A stretch of DNA of 64,000 nt from Comamonas testosteroni (GCF_000761245.1 NZ_AWOR01000042.1:1-64000); one strand, 5' to 3'; counted from the first letter of the stretch, positions 52,738 through 61,686 are shown. Translations and numbers: made by a program. The notes: a model not told the origin generated them from the letters alone.

Positions 52738-53634
52738 ATGCAAATCGCTTTTATCGGTCTGGGCAATATGGGAGCCCCCATGGCCGTCAATCTGGCCAAG
52801 GCCGGCCACAGTGTCAAAGCCTTTGACCTGAGCCAGGAGGCCATCGCCAAGGTCGTGTCCGCCGGAGCACAGGCTGCCTCCAGTGCCCAGGAAGCCGTGC
52901 AAGGGGCCGAAGCCGTCATCACCATGCTGCCCGCCAGCCAGCATGTAGAGAGCCTGTTCCTGGGCCGCGACGGCGCGGCCGGTCTGCTCGCGCACATCGC
53001 CAAGGGCACGCTGGTCATCGACAGCTCCACCATCGCTGCGGCCACCAGCCAAAAGGTGGCCAAGGCGGCCCAGGCAGCGGGCATAGACTTCATCGACGCC
53101 CCGGTCTCGGGCGGCACCGGCGGTGCAATTGCCGGCACGCTGACATTCATGGTGGGCGGCAGCGACGCGCAGCTGGCACGCGCCCAGCCATTGCTTGAAA
53201 AAATGGGGGCCAATATCTTCCACGCGGGCGGCGTCGGCGCGGGCCAGACGGCCAAGATCTGCAACAACATGCTGCTGGGCATTCTGATGGTGGGCACCAG
53301 CGAAGCAATCGCCCTGGGCGTAGCCAACGGTCTGGACCCCAAGGTGCTGTCCGAAATCATGCGCCGCAGCTCGGGCGGCAACTGGGCACTGGAAAAATAC
53401 AACCCCTTCCCCGGCGTGCATGAGAACGCACCGGCCAGCAAGGGCTATGCAGGCGGCTTCGGCACGGACCTCATGCTCAAGGATCTGGGCCTGGCACAGG
53501 ACAACGCCACGGCCAACCGCGCCAGCACGCCGCTGGGCGGCATGGCGCGCTCCATCTATGCGGCGCACAGCCTGTCCGGCCATGGCGGCGAAGACTTTTC
53601 CAGCATCATCAAGATGCTGCAGAAAAAGGCCTGA
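52738..53634 (+). CDS. mmsB: 3-hydroxyisobutyrate dehydrogenase
   Basis: NAD-dependent beta-hydroxyacid dehydrogenase (298 aa) that oxidises 3-hydroxyisobutyrate to methylmalonate semialdehyde. N-terminal Rossmann signature IAFIGLGNMGAPMAVNLAKAGHSVKAFDLS (residues 2-31), substrate-binding DAPVSGGTGGAIAGTLTFMVGG and the catalytic Lys in GQTAKICNNMLLG (about residue 171) are present. Length is normal. It has AAGGAGACAG upstream and completes the valine set with mmsA and the acyl-CoA dehydrogenase. Confidence 0.93.
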   Translation: MQIAFIGLGNMGAPMAVNLAKAGHSVKAFDLSQEAIAKVVSAGAQAASSAQEAVQGAEAVITMLPASQHVESLFLGRDGAAGLLAHIAKGTLVIDSSTIAAATSQKVAKAAQAAGIDFIDAPVSGGTGGAIAGTLTFMVGGSDAQLARAQPLLEKMGANIFHAGGVGAGQTAKICNNMLLGILMVGTSEAIALGVANGLDPKVLSEIMRRSSGGNWALEKYNPFPGVHENAPASKGYAGGFGTDLMLKDLGLAQDNATANRASTPLGGMARSIYAAHSLSGHGGEDFSSIIKMLQKKA

Positions 53635-53638
53635 GGCC

Positions 53639-53971
53639 ATGGCCCTGCCCCACGCCCAACCCGGGGTTCCCGTCGACGTGCTGCCCTACGGCACTGCGCT
53701 GGGCAACCAGAAGACCACTGCACTGTTCAAGTCCGGCACTCTGGAAGTGATCCGTCTGGTGCTGATGGCAGGCAAGCGCGTGCCTGCACATCAGGTGCAG
53801 GGCGAACTGACGATTCAATGTCTGGAGGGACGGCTCGCCGTCATCCGGGGCGCAAGCCGCCAGACATTGAGCGCGGGGCAGTTGCTGTTTCTGCCCGCCC
53901 AAACCATGCATGAGGTCGAGGCCGAGCTCGACTCCTCGGCCCTGATCACCATCGTTCTGCACAGCCACTAG
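53639..53971 (+). CDS. small cupin-domain protein
   Basis: A 110-aa single cupin. It has the jelly-roll pattern LEVIRLVLMAGKRVPAHQVQGELTIQCLEGRLAVIRGASRQTLSAGQLLFLPAQTMHEVEAELDSSALITIVLH. The His in PAHQ and the HEVEAEL end could bind metal. The ATG at 53639 lies 4 bp behind the mmsB stop. It is clearly a paralogue of the truncated gene at 63713 (FKxxxLEVIRxVLxxG and QCLEGRLxVxxG conserved). Function unknown; such cupins often sense or modify a small molecule. Confidence 0.8.
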   Translation: MALPHAQPGVPVDVLPYGTALGNQKTTALFKSGTLEVIRLVLMAGKRVPAHQVQGELTIQCLEGRLAVIRGASRQTLSAGQLLFLPAQTMHEVEAELDSSALITIVLHSH

Positions 53972-54242
53972 TCACCGGCTGCGGCAACCGATCTTCCAGC
54001 CCCGTTCGGCCCCGGCGGATGTCTCCGCAGGCCTCCGGCATGAGGACGTCAAGCTGCCAGCGCCGATCCAGCAAGCGCTGATAGCTATTGTTTCCGCAGT
54101 CAGACAGCTGCACCCGAGGACTCCTTGTCTGCCCACGCAAATCGACTCCTGCTGACGCTTTTCTCAGTGGTGCAAATCGCCGCCCTGTGTTTAAGATGGC
54201 CCCAGAGGAAGTGATCGCTGCGTTGCTCTCAAGGAGTTCTCC

Positions 54243-55331
54243 ATGATGAAGCTGACTGGACAGAACATTCTCATCCTCGGCGCCGGCAAGATCGGCTCAA
54301 CGATCGCCGACATGGCTGCCGAGCTGCATGAAGCCACCGTCACGCTGGCCGATATGCAGCCCCCGCCCGGCGGCGACCCGCAGATCCGCCCCCTGCAGCT
54401 GGACATCAAGGACGATGCGGCGCTGACCCGCGCGCTGCAGCAGCACTCTGTAGTCATCAATGCCCTGCCTTTCTTCTGTGCCGAGCACGTGGCCCGGGCT
54501 GCGGCGCTGCAGGGGGTGCATTACTTCGACCTGACCGAGGATGTGGCGGCCATGCGCGCCATACAGGAGATGGCGGCGCAGGCGCGCTCGGTGCTGATGC
54601 CGCAGTGCGGACTGGCACCGGGCCTGATCGGCATGCTGGGCGGGCATCTGGCCCAGCAGTTCGACGAGCTGTTCGATCTGCAGCTGCGCGTGGGCGCGCT
54701 CACGCGCCATGCGACGAATGCGCTGCGCTACCACTTCACCTGGAGCGTGGACGGAGTCATCAACGAGTACTGCAAGCCCTGCAACACCATCGTCAACGGC
54801 CAGCCCATGCTGGTGCCGCCGCTGGAGGGGGTCGAAGCCCTGATTCTGGACGGCGAAAACTTCGAGGCCTTCAACACCTCGGGCGGTCTGGGCACGCTGT
54901 GCGAGACGCTGCAAGGCCGCGTGCGCAACCTCAACTACAAGACCATACGCCACCCCGGCCATCGCGACGCCATGCATTTGCTGCTGCACGGCCTGCGCCT
55001 GATAGAGCGCCGCGATCTGCTGCGCCAGGTGCTCGAAGGCGCGGTGCCCCACAGCCGTGAAGACATGGTGGTGATTGCCGCCATGGCCAGCGGCATGCGC
55101 GCGGGCCGCCTCGAGCAACTGATGCGCAGCGCCCGCATCTTCGGTGCGGTGCTGCGCGGCAGGCAGCGCACGGCCATAGAGCTCACGACCTCGGCCGGAA
55201 TGCTGGCCGCCGTGGAGCTGTTCGCCGCGGGCCAGTTGCCCCAGCAGGGCTTTGTGCGCCAGGAGCAATGCACGCTGGCCGCACTCTCTGGCACTCGCGT
55301 AGCCCCCTATTTCGACGGCCTGCTCGGCTGA
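54243..55331 (+). CDS. saccharopine dehydrogenase-like protein
   Basis: A 362-aa saccharopine-dehydrogenase-fold protein: NAD-binding ILILGAGKIGSTIADMAAELHEATVTLADMQ (residues 9-39), VVINALPFFCAEHVARAAALQGVHYFDLTED and MPQCGLAPGLIGMLGGHLA, then TWSVDGVINEYCKPCNTI and FNTSGGLGTLCETLQGRVRNLNYKTIRHPGHRD. This fits a lysine/saccharopine-type reductase or dehydrogenase. The next gene is an ALDH7-type dehydrogenase, so the pair may convert saccharopine to 2-aminoadipate; substrate is inferred. The ATG has AAGGAG upstream. Confidence 0.83.
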   Translation: MMKLTGQNILILGAGKIGSTIADMAAELHEATVTLADMQPPPGGDPQIRPLQLDIKDDAALTRALQQHSVVINALPFFCAEHVARAAALQGVHYFDLTEDVAAMRAIQEMAAQARSVLMPQCGLAPGLIGMLGGHLAQQFDELFDLQLRVGALTRHATNALRYHFTWSVDGVINEYCKPCNTIVNGQPMLVPPLEGVEALILDGENFEAFNTSGGLGTLCETLQGRVRNLNYKTIRHPGHRDAMHLLLHGLRLIERRDLLRQVLEGAVPHSREDMVVIAAMASGMRAGRLEQLMRSARIFGAVLRGRQRTAIELTTSAGMLAAVELFAAGQLPQQGFVRQEQCTLAALSGTRVAPYFDGLLG

Positions 55332-55365
55332 GGCCTGTATCTCACACCACTCAGGAGGGACTGCC

Positions 55366-56886
55366 ATGACTGCCATCGCCGCTGCCGACTTCCACACCGT
55401 GCTGAGCCGCTGCGGCATAGCGCTGCAGGCCCTGGCGGGCAAGGACATCCGCGTGCACTCGCCCATCGACGGCACGGAACTGGCGAGTCTGGCCGCCCTG
55501 CCCGGCGCCCAGCTGCCTCTGGTCATAGACCATTCAGTCGAGGCGTTCAGGCAATGGCGTCTGGTGCCGGCCCCGGTTCGCGGCGAGCTGGTCCGGCTCT
55601 GGGGCGAGGAGCTGCGCCACGCCAAGATCGATATCGGCCATGTGATCTCCTGCGAGGTCGGCAAGATCGTGCAGGAAGGCCTGGGCGAGGTGCAGGAAGG
55701 CGTGGACATCTGCGAATTTGCGCTGGGCCTGTCGCGCCAACTGCATGGCAAGACCATTGTGTCCGAGCGTCCCGGCCACCGCATCATGGAGCAATACCAC
55801 CCGCTGGGGCCGGTGGCCGTCATCACGGCCTTCAACTTTCCCAGCGCCGTATTTGCATGGAACGCGGCGATTGCCCTGGTCTGTGGCAACCCGGTGATCT
55901 TCAAGCCCTCCGACAAGGCCCCGCTATCGGGCCTCGCCACCTTCAAGGCGCTGGAGCGCGCCATTGCCCGGTTTGGGGACCGCGCTCCGGCAGGTCTGGC
56001 GCAGATCGTGCTGGGCGGCGCAGCTGTGGCCGAGGCCCTGGTGGACAGCCCGCGGATTGCGCTGGTATCGGCTACGGGATCGAGCCGCATGGGCCGCACC
56101 GTGGGTCCCAAGGTGGCGGCGCGCTTTGGCAAGCGCATTCTGGAGCTGGGCGGCAACAACGCCATGGTGGTCACGCCCGCTGCCGATCTGGATCTGGCCG
56201 TGCGCGCCATTGTCTTCAGCGCCGTGGGCACGGCCGGCCAGCGCTGCACCACGCTGCGACGCCTGATCGTGCACCGCGATGTCAAGCAGCCGCTGCTGGA
56301 CAGGCTGCTGCCGGCTTACCGCAGCCTGCGCATCGGCAACCCGCTGCAGCCGGATACCCTGGTCGGCCCGCTGATCAACGAGGCATCGTTTGAGGCGCTG
56401 CAGCACTCGCTGAGTCAGGCTCAAAAGGACGGCGGCCATTTGCTCACGGGCGGCCAGCGCCAGCTCGAGCAGCAGTTTCCGCAGGGCTTCTATGTGGCTC
56501 CGGCGATCGTGGACATGCCGGCCCAGACCAGCATCGTGCGGCACGAGACCTTTGCCCCGCTGCTCTATGTGCTCAGTTACGAGGATATGGAGCAGGCCAT
56601 TGCGCTCAACAACGATGTGCCCCAGGGCCTGTCCTCCTGCATCTTCTCCAACGATCTGCGCGAGGTGGAGCTGTTCTTGAGCGCGGCCGGCTCGGACTGC
56701 GGCATGGCCAACGTCAACATCGGGCCCAGCGGTGCAGAGATCGGCGGCGCCTTTGGCGGCGAAAAGGAGACTGGCGGCGACCGCGAAAGCGGCTCCGACG
56801 CCTGGAAGCAATACATGCGCCGCACGACCAACACCATCAACTACTCGCGCGAGCTGCCGCTGGCGCAGGGCATTCAATTCGGCTGA
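55366..56886 (+). CDS. ALDH7-type aldehyde dehydrogenase, putative 2-aminoadipate 6-semialdehyde dehydrogenase
   Basis: A 506-aa NAD-dependent aldehyde dehydrogenase of the ALDH7/antiquitin subfamily. Cofactor-binding PLGPVAVITAFNFPSAVFAWNAAIALVCGNPVIFKPSDKAPL, LVSATGSSRMGR, ELGGNNAMVV and the catalytic Cys in SAVGTAGQRCTTLRRL are seen. The C-terminal GPSGAEIGGAFGGEKETGGDRESGSDAWKQYMRRTTNTINYS is the ALDH7 signature. ALDH7 enzymes oxidise aminoadipate semialdehyde in lysine degradation. It follows the saccharopine-dehydrogenase-like gene by 34 bp. A LysR gene converges 87 bp downstream. Confidence 0.88.
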   Translation: MTAIAAADFHTVLSRCGIALQALAGKDIRVHSPIDGTELASLAALPGAQLPLVIDHSVEAFRQWRLVPAPVRGELVRLWGEELRHAKIDIGHVISCEVGKIVQEGLGEVQEGVDICEFALGLSRQLHGKTIVSERPGHRIMEQYHPLGPVAVITAFNFPSAVFAWNAAIALVCGNPVIFKPSDKAPLSGLATFKALERAIARFGDRAPAGLAQIVLGGAAVAEALVDSPRIALVSATGSSRMGRTVGPKVAARFGKRILELGGNNAMVVTPAADLDLAVRAIVFSAVGTAGQRCTTLRRLIVHRDVKQPLLDRLLPAYRSLRIGNPLQPDTLVGPLINEASFEALQHSLSQAQKDGGHLLTGGQRQLEQQFPQGFYVAPAIVDMPAQTSIVRHETFAPLLYVLSYEDMEQAIALNNDVPQGLSSCIFSNDLREVELFLSAAGSDCGMANVNIGPSGAEIGGAFGGEKETGGDRESGSDAWKQYMRRTTNTINYSRELPLAQGIQFG

Positions 56887-56973
56887 GCCACAGGCATTGC
56901 CATCTTTGACTGCCAGGGTCCCATGGAGCGGGTTTTCTCGTCGAGCGGCAAGAGACGCACCACAGTTGCGGGC

Positions 56974-57891
56974 TTAGCGCAGTGCGGCTGGGAGTTCTGG
57001 CTGTGCGGCCTGCACCAGGTTCTGCACGCTGGCCACAAAGGCTTCGAGCACGGCCGGCATGCCCTGTGACCGCCAGGCCAGTACGGCCGGCGTGCTCACC
57101 CGGCTGCCGCGCAGCGCCGCAAAGCGCACGCCGTTCATGCCCACGGTCTGCATGCAGGCCGGCACCAGGGCCACGCCCTGACCGGCAGAGACCAGTGCCA
57201 TGACGGTCAGCCACTGGCGCGCGGCATGGCGGGTATGCGGATGAATGCCGGCCTGCTGCAGACAAGCGATGACGTTGTCGTAATTTGCCGGGGCCACCTC
57301 GCGAGCGAACATGACAAAAGTGTCCTGGGCCAGTTCGCGCAGATCGATTTCGGCACGCCAGGCCAGCGCATGCTCGCTGGGCAGGCAGCAGACAAAAGCC
57401 TCCTCACCTATGGACAGCGTGCGTATATCGTCCTGCGGCGTTCCGATGTTGAGAAAGCCGCAGTCGATCTGCCCCCTGGCAATGGCCTGCAGCTGATCGC
57501 GCGTTGACATCTCATGCAGGCATAGCTCGACCAGCGGGCGCTCGGCGCGAAAGGCCCGGCAGAACCCAGGCACCTGCCGGTAGACCATGGACCCCGTAAT
57601 GCCTATGTCCAGCCGCCCCTGCAGCCCCTGGGCCACGCCGCGCACCACCTCGGCCGCATGCTGAAGCTGAGCCAGCACCTTGCGCGCTTCATGCAAAAAG
57701 GCTTCACCGGCAGGCGTGAGCCTGACGTTCTTGGCGTCGCGCTCCATGAGTACCGCCCCCAGATCCTGCTCCAGCGTCTTGAGCGCCATGCTCAGCGGCG
57801 GCTGGGTGATGCACAGGCGCTGGGCGGCCCGGCCGAAGTGCAGCTCCTCGGCCAGAACCACAAAGTAACGCAGCAAATGGGTTTTCATCAT
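56974..57891 (-). CDS. LysR-family transcriptional regulator
   Basis: A 305-aa LysR protein: N-terminal HTH KTHLLRYFVVLAEELHFGRAAQRLCITQPPLSMALKTLEQDLGAVLMERDAKNVRLTPAGEAFLHEARKVL (residues 3-73, classic ITQPPLSxAL recognition helix) and an effector domain from about residue 95 (GRLDIGITGSMVY). ITQPPLS is common in CatR/BenM-like regulators of aromatic catabolism. It converges with the ALDH7 gene; a tandem Met pair at 57891/57888 leaves one residue of start ambiguity. Its target cannot be named. Confidence 0.87.
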   Translation of the reverse strand: MMKTHLLRYFVVLAEELHFGRAAQRLCITQPPLSMALKTLEQDLGAVLMERDAKNVRLTPAGEAFLHEARKVLAQLQHAAEVVRGVAQGLQGRLDIGITGSMVYRQVPGFCRAFRAERPLVELCLHEMSTRDQLQAIARGQIDCGFLNIGTPQDDIRTLSIGEEAFVCCLPSEHALAWRAEIDLRELAQDTFVMFAREVAPANYDNVIACLQQAGIHPHTRHAARQWLTVMALVSAGQGVALVPACMQTVGMNGVRFAALRGSRVSTPAVLAWRSQGMPAVLEAFVASVQNLVQAAQPELPAALR

Positions 57892-58130
57892 GATTCGCAA
57901 AGTTTGGCCAAGACCATACCCCATGCAGCTGGAAGCCGGGATTTCGCCTCGGTGTGCAGGTCGAGCCCCCTGTTCTGCAAGCCGATCCAAGAAGTCATTG
58001 GCTTCGTTCAACATTTCCTGCTGCCAGCCTGCTGCAACACATATTTCAAGCCAGATAGGCCTCTAGCCCAATAAGACAAAGCGCAAGCAGCTATCAAAGC
58101 TATGCCTGTGACTTCGCATGCGGCAGAAGA

Positions 58131-58634
58131 CGGGTCTCGGCCCGTCAGCCGAGGTACTTTCTTTTGCTTCGCCACCGGATCGCCGGCCGAAAGCAAGTAC
58201 CCAAAGAAAAGGCGAGCCGACCATCTGCGTCCCTGCGCTTCGCTGCGGGCAAACCTGCGTCACGCCATTCAGGCTGCGCTGCCGCCCAACTCGCTGCGCG
58301 GCTTTGCCGCTTCGCTCAGACAGACGGCGGCAAGCCAGTTCACGATGCAACGCTGTCCTGCGGCAGCGTTGCCCGCAGCCCGAACCGCGTGCCGCAGGCG
58401 CAGACACACGGGTGAATGCGGGCGGCCTGCGAGTGTTGTGGAGAAACCGGCCTCTGGCGCTTTAAAGATTGCGATAGCACCTACTAGTTTTCCAAAGAAG
58501 CTATCCCGCATCCGGTCTCGCCCCTTTTGCCCACGCTGCCCGCAAGCGCAGCCTAAGGGACGGGGGCAGCGGGGGACAACTCTTTGCCTACTTTCATGTA
58601 GAGGAAAGTAGGTCGGCTGGCGGGCCGAGACCCG
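58131..58634. mobile_element. about 500-bp non-coding element with 31-bp inverted ends (MITE-like)
   Basis: Left end at 58131-58161 (CGGGTCTCGGCCCGTCAGCC then GAGGTACTTTC) and right end at 58604-58634, whose complement reads CGGGTCTCGGCCCGCCAGCC then GACCTACTTTC: 28 of 31 positions match. Between them no coding sequence is visible, but many short GC palindromes and CGCTTCGCTGCGGG-type motifs. It fills the gap between the LysR gene and the acyl-CoA dehydrogenase gene. No target-site duplication was recognised, so mobility is inference from the inverted ends. Confidence 0.6.
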
Positions 58635-58702
58635 CCCTCTGACCTTGGCGAAGACAGGTCAAGCGGGTCATTGGCTCGACCGTCCATCCCCTCCTCGGCC
58701 GA

Positions 58703-59866
58703 TCAATACGACTTGGGCAAGCCCAGCACCTTCTCGGCGATAAAGCACATGATGAGCTGCGGGCTCACGGGTGCCAGGCGCGGAATCCAGGACTCGCGCA
58801 TATAGCGCTCCACATGGAATTCCTTGGCATAGCCCATGCCGCCGTGCGTGAAGATGGCGGTCTCGCAGGCCTTGGCGCAGGCTTCGGCGGCCAGGTACTT
58901 GGCGGCATTGGCCTCGGCGCCGCAGGGCAGGCCCTTGTCGTAGAGAAAGGCGGCCTTCTGCACCATCAGATGCGCGGCCTCCAGCCCCATCCAGGCCTGG
59001 GCCAGCGGGTGCTGCATGCCCTGGTTCTGGCCTATGGGCCGGTCGAAGACCACGCGTTCGTTCGCATACTGGGTGGCGCGCGCCAGGGCTGCACGACCCA
59101 GGCCCACGGCTTCGGCCGCGATCAGGATCCGCTCGGGGTTGAGGCCGTGCAAGATGTACGAAAAACCCTTGCCCTCCTCGCCGATGCGGTCCTCCACTGG
59201 GATGCGCAGACCGTCGATGAAGAGTTGGTTGGTGTCCACGCATTTGCGGCCCATCTTCTCGATCTCGGTCACGGCGATGCGGCTGCGATCCAGGTCGGTA
59301 TAGAACAGCGACAGGCCTTCGGTACCCTTGCACTCCTCCACGGGCCTGGTGCGTGCCAGCAGCAATATCTTGTTGGCCACCTGGGCCGTGGAGATGAAGA
59401 CCTTCTGCCCGTGCACCACATAGACATCGCCTTCGCGCACGGCACGGGTCTGCAGCTTGAGGGTGTTGAGCCCGGCATTGGGCTCGGTCACGCCGAAGCA
59501 GGCCTTGTCCCGACCCGCGATCAGCGGCGGCAGCCAGCGCTGTCTTTGCTCGTCGGTGCCGAAGACCACGGCCGGATGCAGGCCGAAGATATTCATGTGC
59601 ACGGCCGAAGCGCCCGACAGTCCCGCCCCCGTGGCCGATATGGTGTGCATCATCAGCGCCGCTTCGGTGATGCCAAGACCCGCGCCGCCGAACTCCTCGG
59701 GCATGGCAATGCCCAGCCAGCCGGCCTCGGCCAGGGCCTGGTGGAAGTCGTGCGGAAAGCCGCCGTCCCTGTCCTTCTTCAGCCAGTAGTCATCGTCGAA
59801 AGGCGCGCAGGCCCGCTGCACGGCTTCCCGGATCTGTTCCTGCTCGGCGCTCCATAAAAAATCCAT
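58703..59866 (-). CDS. acyl-CoA dehydrogenase
   Basis: FAD-dependent acyl-CoA dehydrogenase (387 aa). N-terminal MDFLWSAEQEQIREAVQRACAPFDDDYW, the FAD/substrate motif CFGVTEPNAGLNTLKLQTRAVREGDVYVVHGQKVFISTA (about residues 132-170) and late FTHGGMGYAKEFHVERYMRESWIPRLAPVSPQLIMCFIAEKVLGLP with the helical C-domain are typical. Last gene of a minus-strand cluster with a cupin, a CoA transferase and a Bug receptor; probably dehydrogenates the acyl-CoA made by that transferase. Substrate unknown. Confidence 0.88.
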   Translation of the reverse strand: MDFLWSAEQEQIREAVQRACAPFDDDYWLKKDRDGGFPHDFHQALAEAGWLGIAMPEEFGGAGLGITEAALMMHTISATGAGLSGASAVHMNIFGLHPAVVFGTDEQRQRWLPPLIAGRDKACFGVTEPNAGLNTLKLQTRAVREGDVYVVHGQKVFISTAQVANKILLLARTRPVEECKGTEGLSLFYTDLDRSRIAVTEIEKMGRKCVDTNQLFIDGLRIPVEDRIGEEGKGFSYILHGLNPERILIAAEAVGLGRAALARATQYANERVVFDRPIGQNQGMQHPLAQAWMGLEAAHLMVQKAAFLYDKGLPCGAEANAAKYLAAEACAKACETAIFTHGGMGYAKEFHVERYMRESWIPRLAPVSPQLIMCFIAEKVLGLPKSY

Positions 59867-59949
59867 GGCAGCTTCTCTCTATCAGTTCAATTTCAATGAA
59901 ATCCGCCTCAAACGCCCATTCATCAAGCGTTATCAGCTATTGTTTTCAA

Positions 59950-60342
59950 TCAATCAGGCCGGCGCACGCGCGCCGGGTTCTCGGCATAGGGCGGGCTGTA
60001 GATGACCAGCAGACGCACAGGTGTGTCGCTGGTGACGCGAAACACATGCATGCAGTCCTCGGGAAAAAAGCAGGTGTCGCCCGCCTGCATGGCAAAGCGC
60101 TCGGTCTGGCCCTGGCTTTGCACCTCCACCTCGGCCGTGCCTTCCAGCAGATAGCAGGCCTGCTCCATGCCCGGGTGGGCATGCGGCAGCGCACCGCCGC
60201 CTTTTTCCAGCGTTCCGAGCACCACTTCCATATGCTGCGCGCCGACATTGGCCTGGCTGACCAGGCGCCGGTTCACCGTGCCGTGGTGGTTGGCGGGGCT
60301 GTAGCCCTGTACGTCCTGCTCGCGGATCAGATAGCGGGGCAT
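59950..60342 (-). CDS. cupin-domain protein
   Basis: A 130-aa single-cupin protein. Motif 1 is GGGALPHAHPGMEQACYLLEGTAEVEVQSQGQTERFAMQAGDTCFFPEDCMHVF, where HAHPGMEQ has the three metal ligands (His, His, Glu) and CMHVF the fourth His. RYLIREQDVQGYSPANHHGTVNRRLV precedes it. The start at 60342 overlaps the CoA transferase end by 16 bp and has a GAGAG stretch upstream. Role unknown; likely regulatory or an isomerase/dioxygenase of the same pathway. Confidence 0.82.
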   Translation of the reverse strand: MPRYLIREQDVQGYSPANHHGTVNRRLVSQANVGAQHMEVVLGTLEKGGGALPHAHPGMEQACYLLEGTAEVEVQSQGQTERFAMQAGDTCFFPEDCMHVFRVTSDTPVRLLVIYSPPYAENPARVRRPD

Positions 60343-61685
60343 ATCTCTGTCTCTCTTTGGTCGTTGGATGATGAAGCCTGCATGCAGCCGCCGTTGGCCT
60401 GCAGGGCGGCGATCTGCGCCTCGCCAAGGCCCGCTTCGCGCAGCACCTGCAGCGTGTGCTGGCCCAGTTGCGGCGCAGCGCTGGCGTCGCGACCCGGGGG
60501 CGTGGCGCTCCACTGCGTGGGATTGGCCGTGGTGCGCAGCCGTCCCTCGCTGGGATGCTCGATCTCGCGCACAAAGCCCGTGGCCGCATGGTGGGGGTCG
60601 GCCAGCAAGTCCTCGGGCGAGGCCATGGGCATGTTGGGCACGTCGGCCGCGTCCAGCAGCGCGCGCCACTCGGCCGTGCTGCGCTCGCGCATCAGGCTCG
60701 CCACCTCGGCATAGACGGCATCGATATTCGCTGCGCGCTGGCCGTGGGTGGCAAACATGGGCTCGCGCATGCGCTCGCCCTGGCCTATGGCGCTGAAGAA
60801 GCTGTGCCAGTGCTTGTCGTTGTAGATCAGCACGCACAGGTGGCCGTCGCTGGTGCGATAGGGCTTGCGATGGCGCGTCAGCAGCCGCGCATAACCGGCA
60901 TCGCCCAGCGGCGGCTCGAAGCTCAGCCCGGCCATGTGATCGCCCAGGATGAACTGCGTCATGGCCTCGAACATGGGCACGACCACCGCCTGCCCAAGGC
61001 CGCTCTTCTCGCGCGCATACAGCGCGGCCGTGACCGCATAGACCGCGTGCAGGCCGGTGACCCGGTCGCCCAGCGTCATGGGCGCATAGGACGGCTCGCC
61101 GCCGCCATACTGCTGGGCCAGCCAGGGCACGCCGGTCGCCCCCTGGATCAGGTCGTCGTAGGCCGGCTTGGCCGCATAGGGGCCAGCCTGATCGAAGCCG
61201 CAGCAGCTCACATGGATCAGGCGCGGATGGCTCTGCTCCAGTGTCTGCCAGTCCAGGCCCAGCCGGGCAATGGCCTGGGGCCGAACATTGCTGATGAAGA
61301 CATCGGCCTCGGCCAGCAGCTGCAGCAGCGCCTGGCGCGCGGCGGCCTGCTTGAGATCGAGCACCACGGAGCGCTTGCCCTGGTTGGCCTGCAGAAAAAT
61401 GGGGCCCATGCCGGGGTTGCGCATGGGGCCTACATGGCGCATGTTGTCGCCCTCTGGCGACTCGACCTTGATCACATCGGCGCCCAGGGCGGCCAGAATC
61501 TGCGTGGCAAACGGCCCCATGATCACCGAGGTCATGTCCACGATCCTGACGCCTGCCAAGGGACCGGCTGATGTACCCGCTGACGGGCCCGCTGTGTGGC
61601 CCGCTGTGTGGCCCGCTGTGTGGCCCGCTGTGTGGCCCGCTGTGTGGCCCGCAGCCTGACGGCTATCGCTATGCATGCTCGTCAT
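60327..61685 (-). CDS. class III CoA transferase (CaiB/BaiF), with an N-terminal repeat
   Basis: A 452-aa family III CoA transferase. The core starts at about residue 43, LAGVRIVDMTSVIMGPFATQILAALGADVIKVESPEGDNMRHVGP, and has the catalytic Asp in ATGVPWLAQQYGGGEPSYAPMTLGDRVTGLHAVYAVTAALY (D-RVTG pattern), plus AYDDLIQGATG. An unusual N-terminal stretch of five AGHT repeats (about residues 12-31) precedes it and is not part of the family. It would activate an organic acid by CoA exchange. It starts 1 bp behind the Bug gene stop and runs into the cupin gene. Confidence 0.88.
   Translation of the reverse strand: MTSMHSDSRQAAGHTAGHTAGHTAGHTAGHTAGPSAGTSAGPLAGVRIVDMTSVIMGPFATQILAALGADVIKVESPEGDNMRHVGPMRNPGMGPIFLQANQGKRSVVLDLKQAAARQALLQLLAEADVFISNVRPQAIARLGLDWQTLEQSHPRLIHVSCCGFDQAGPYAAKPAYDDLIQGATGVPWLAQQYGGGEPSYAPMTLGDRVTGLHAVYAVTAALYAREKSGLGQAVVVPMFEAMTQFILGDHMAGLSFEPPLGDAGYARLLTRHRKPYRTSDGHLCVLIYNDKHWHSFFSAIGQGERMREPMFATHGQRAANIDAVYAEVASLMRERSTAEWRALLDAADVPNMPMASPEDLLADPHHAATGFVREIEHPSEGRLRTTANPTQWSATPPGRDASAAPQLGQHTLQVLREAGLGEAQIAALQANGGCMQASSSNDQRETEICPAI
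61591..61650 (-). repeat. 12-bp tandem repeat, five exact copies, at the 5' end of the CoA transferase gene
   Basis: The plus strand carries GCTGTGTGGCCC five times without a break, encoding AGHT five times on the minus strand near the N-terminus of the CoA transferase. Copy-number change would add or remove four residues and keep the frame, so this is a likely length-variable locus. Confidence 0.92.
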
Positions 61686-61686
61686 C

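Noticed and set aside
54297-56285. Minus-strand open frame of about 660 codons opposite the saccharopine-like and ALDH7 genes
   Set aside because: Both plus-strand genes have clear family motifs along their full length; the antisense translation has none.
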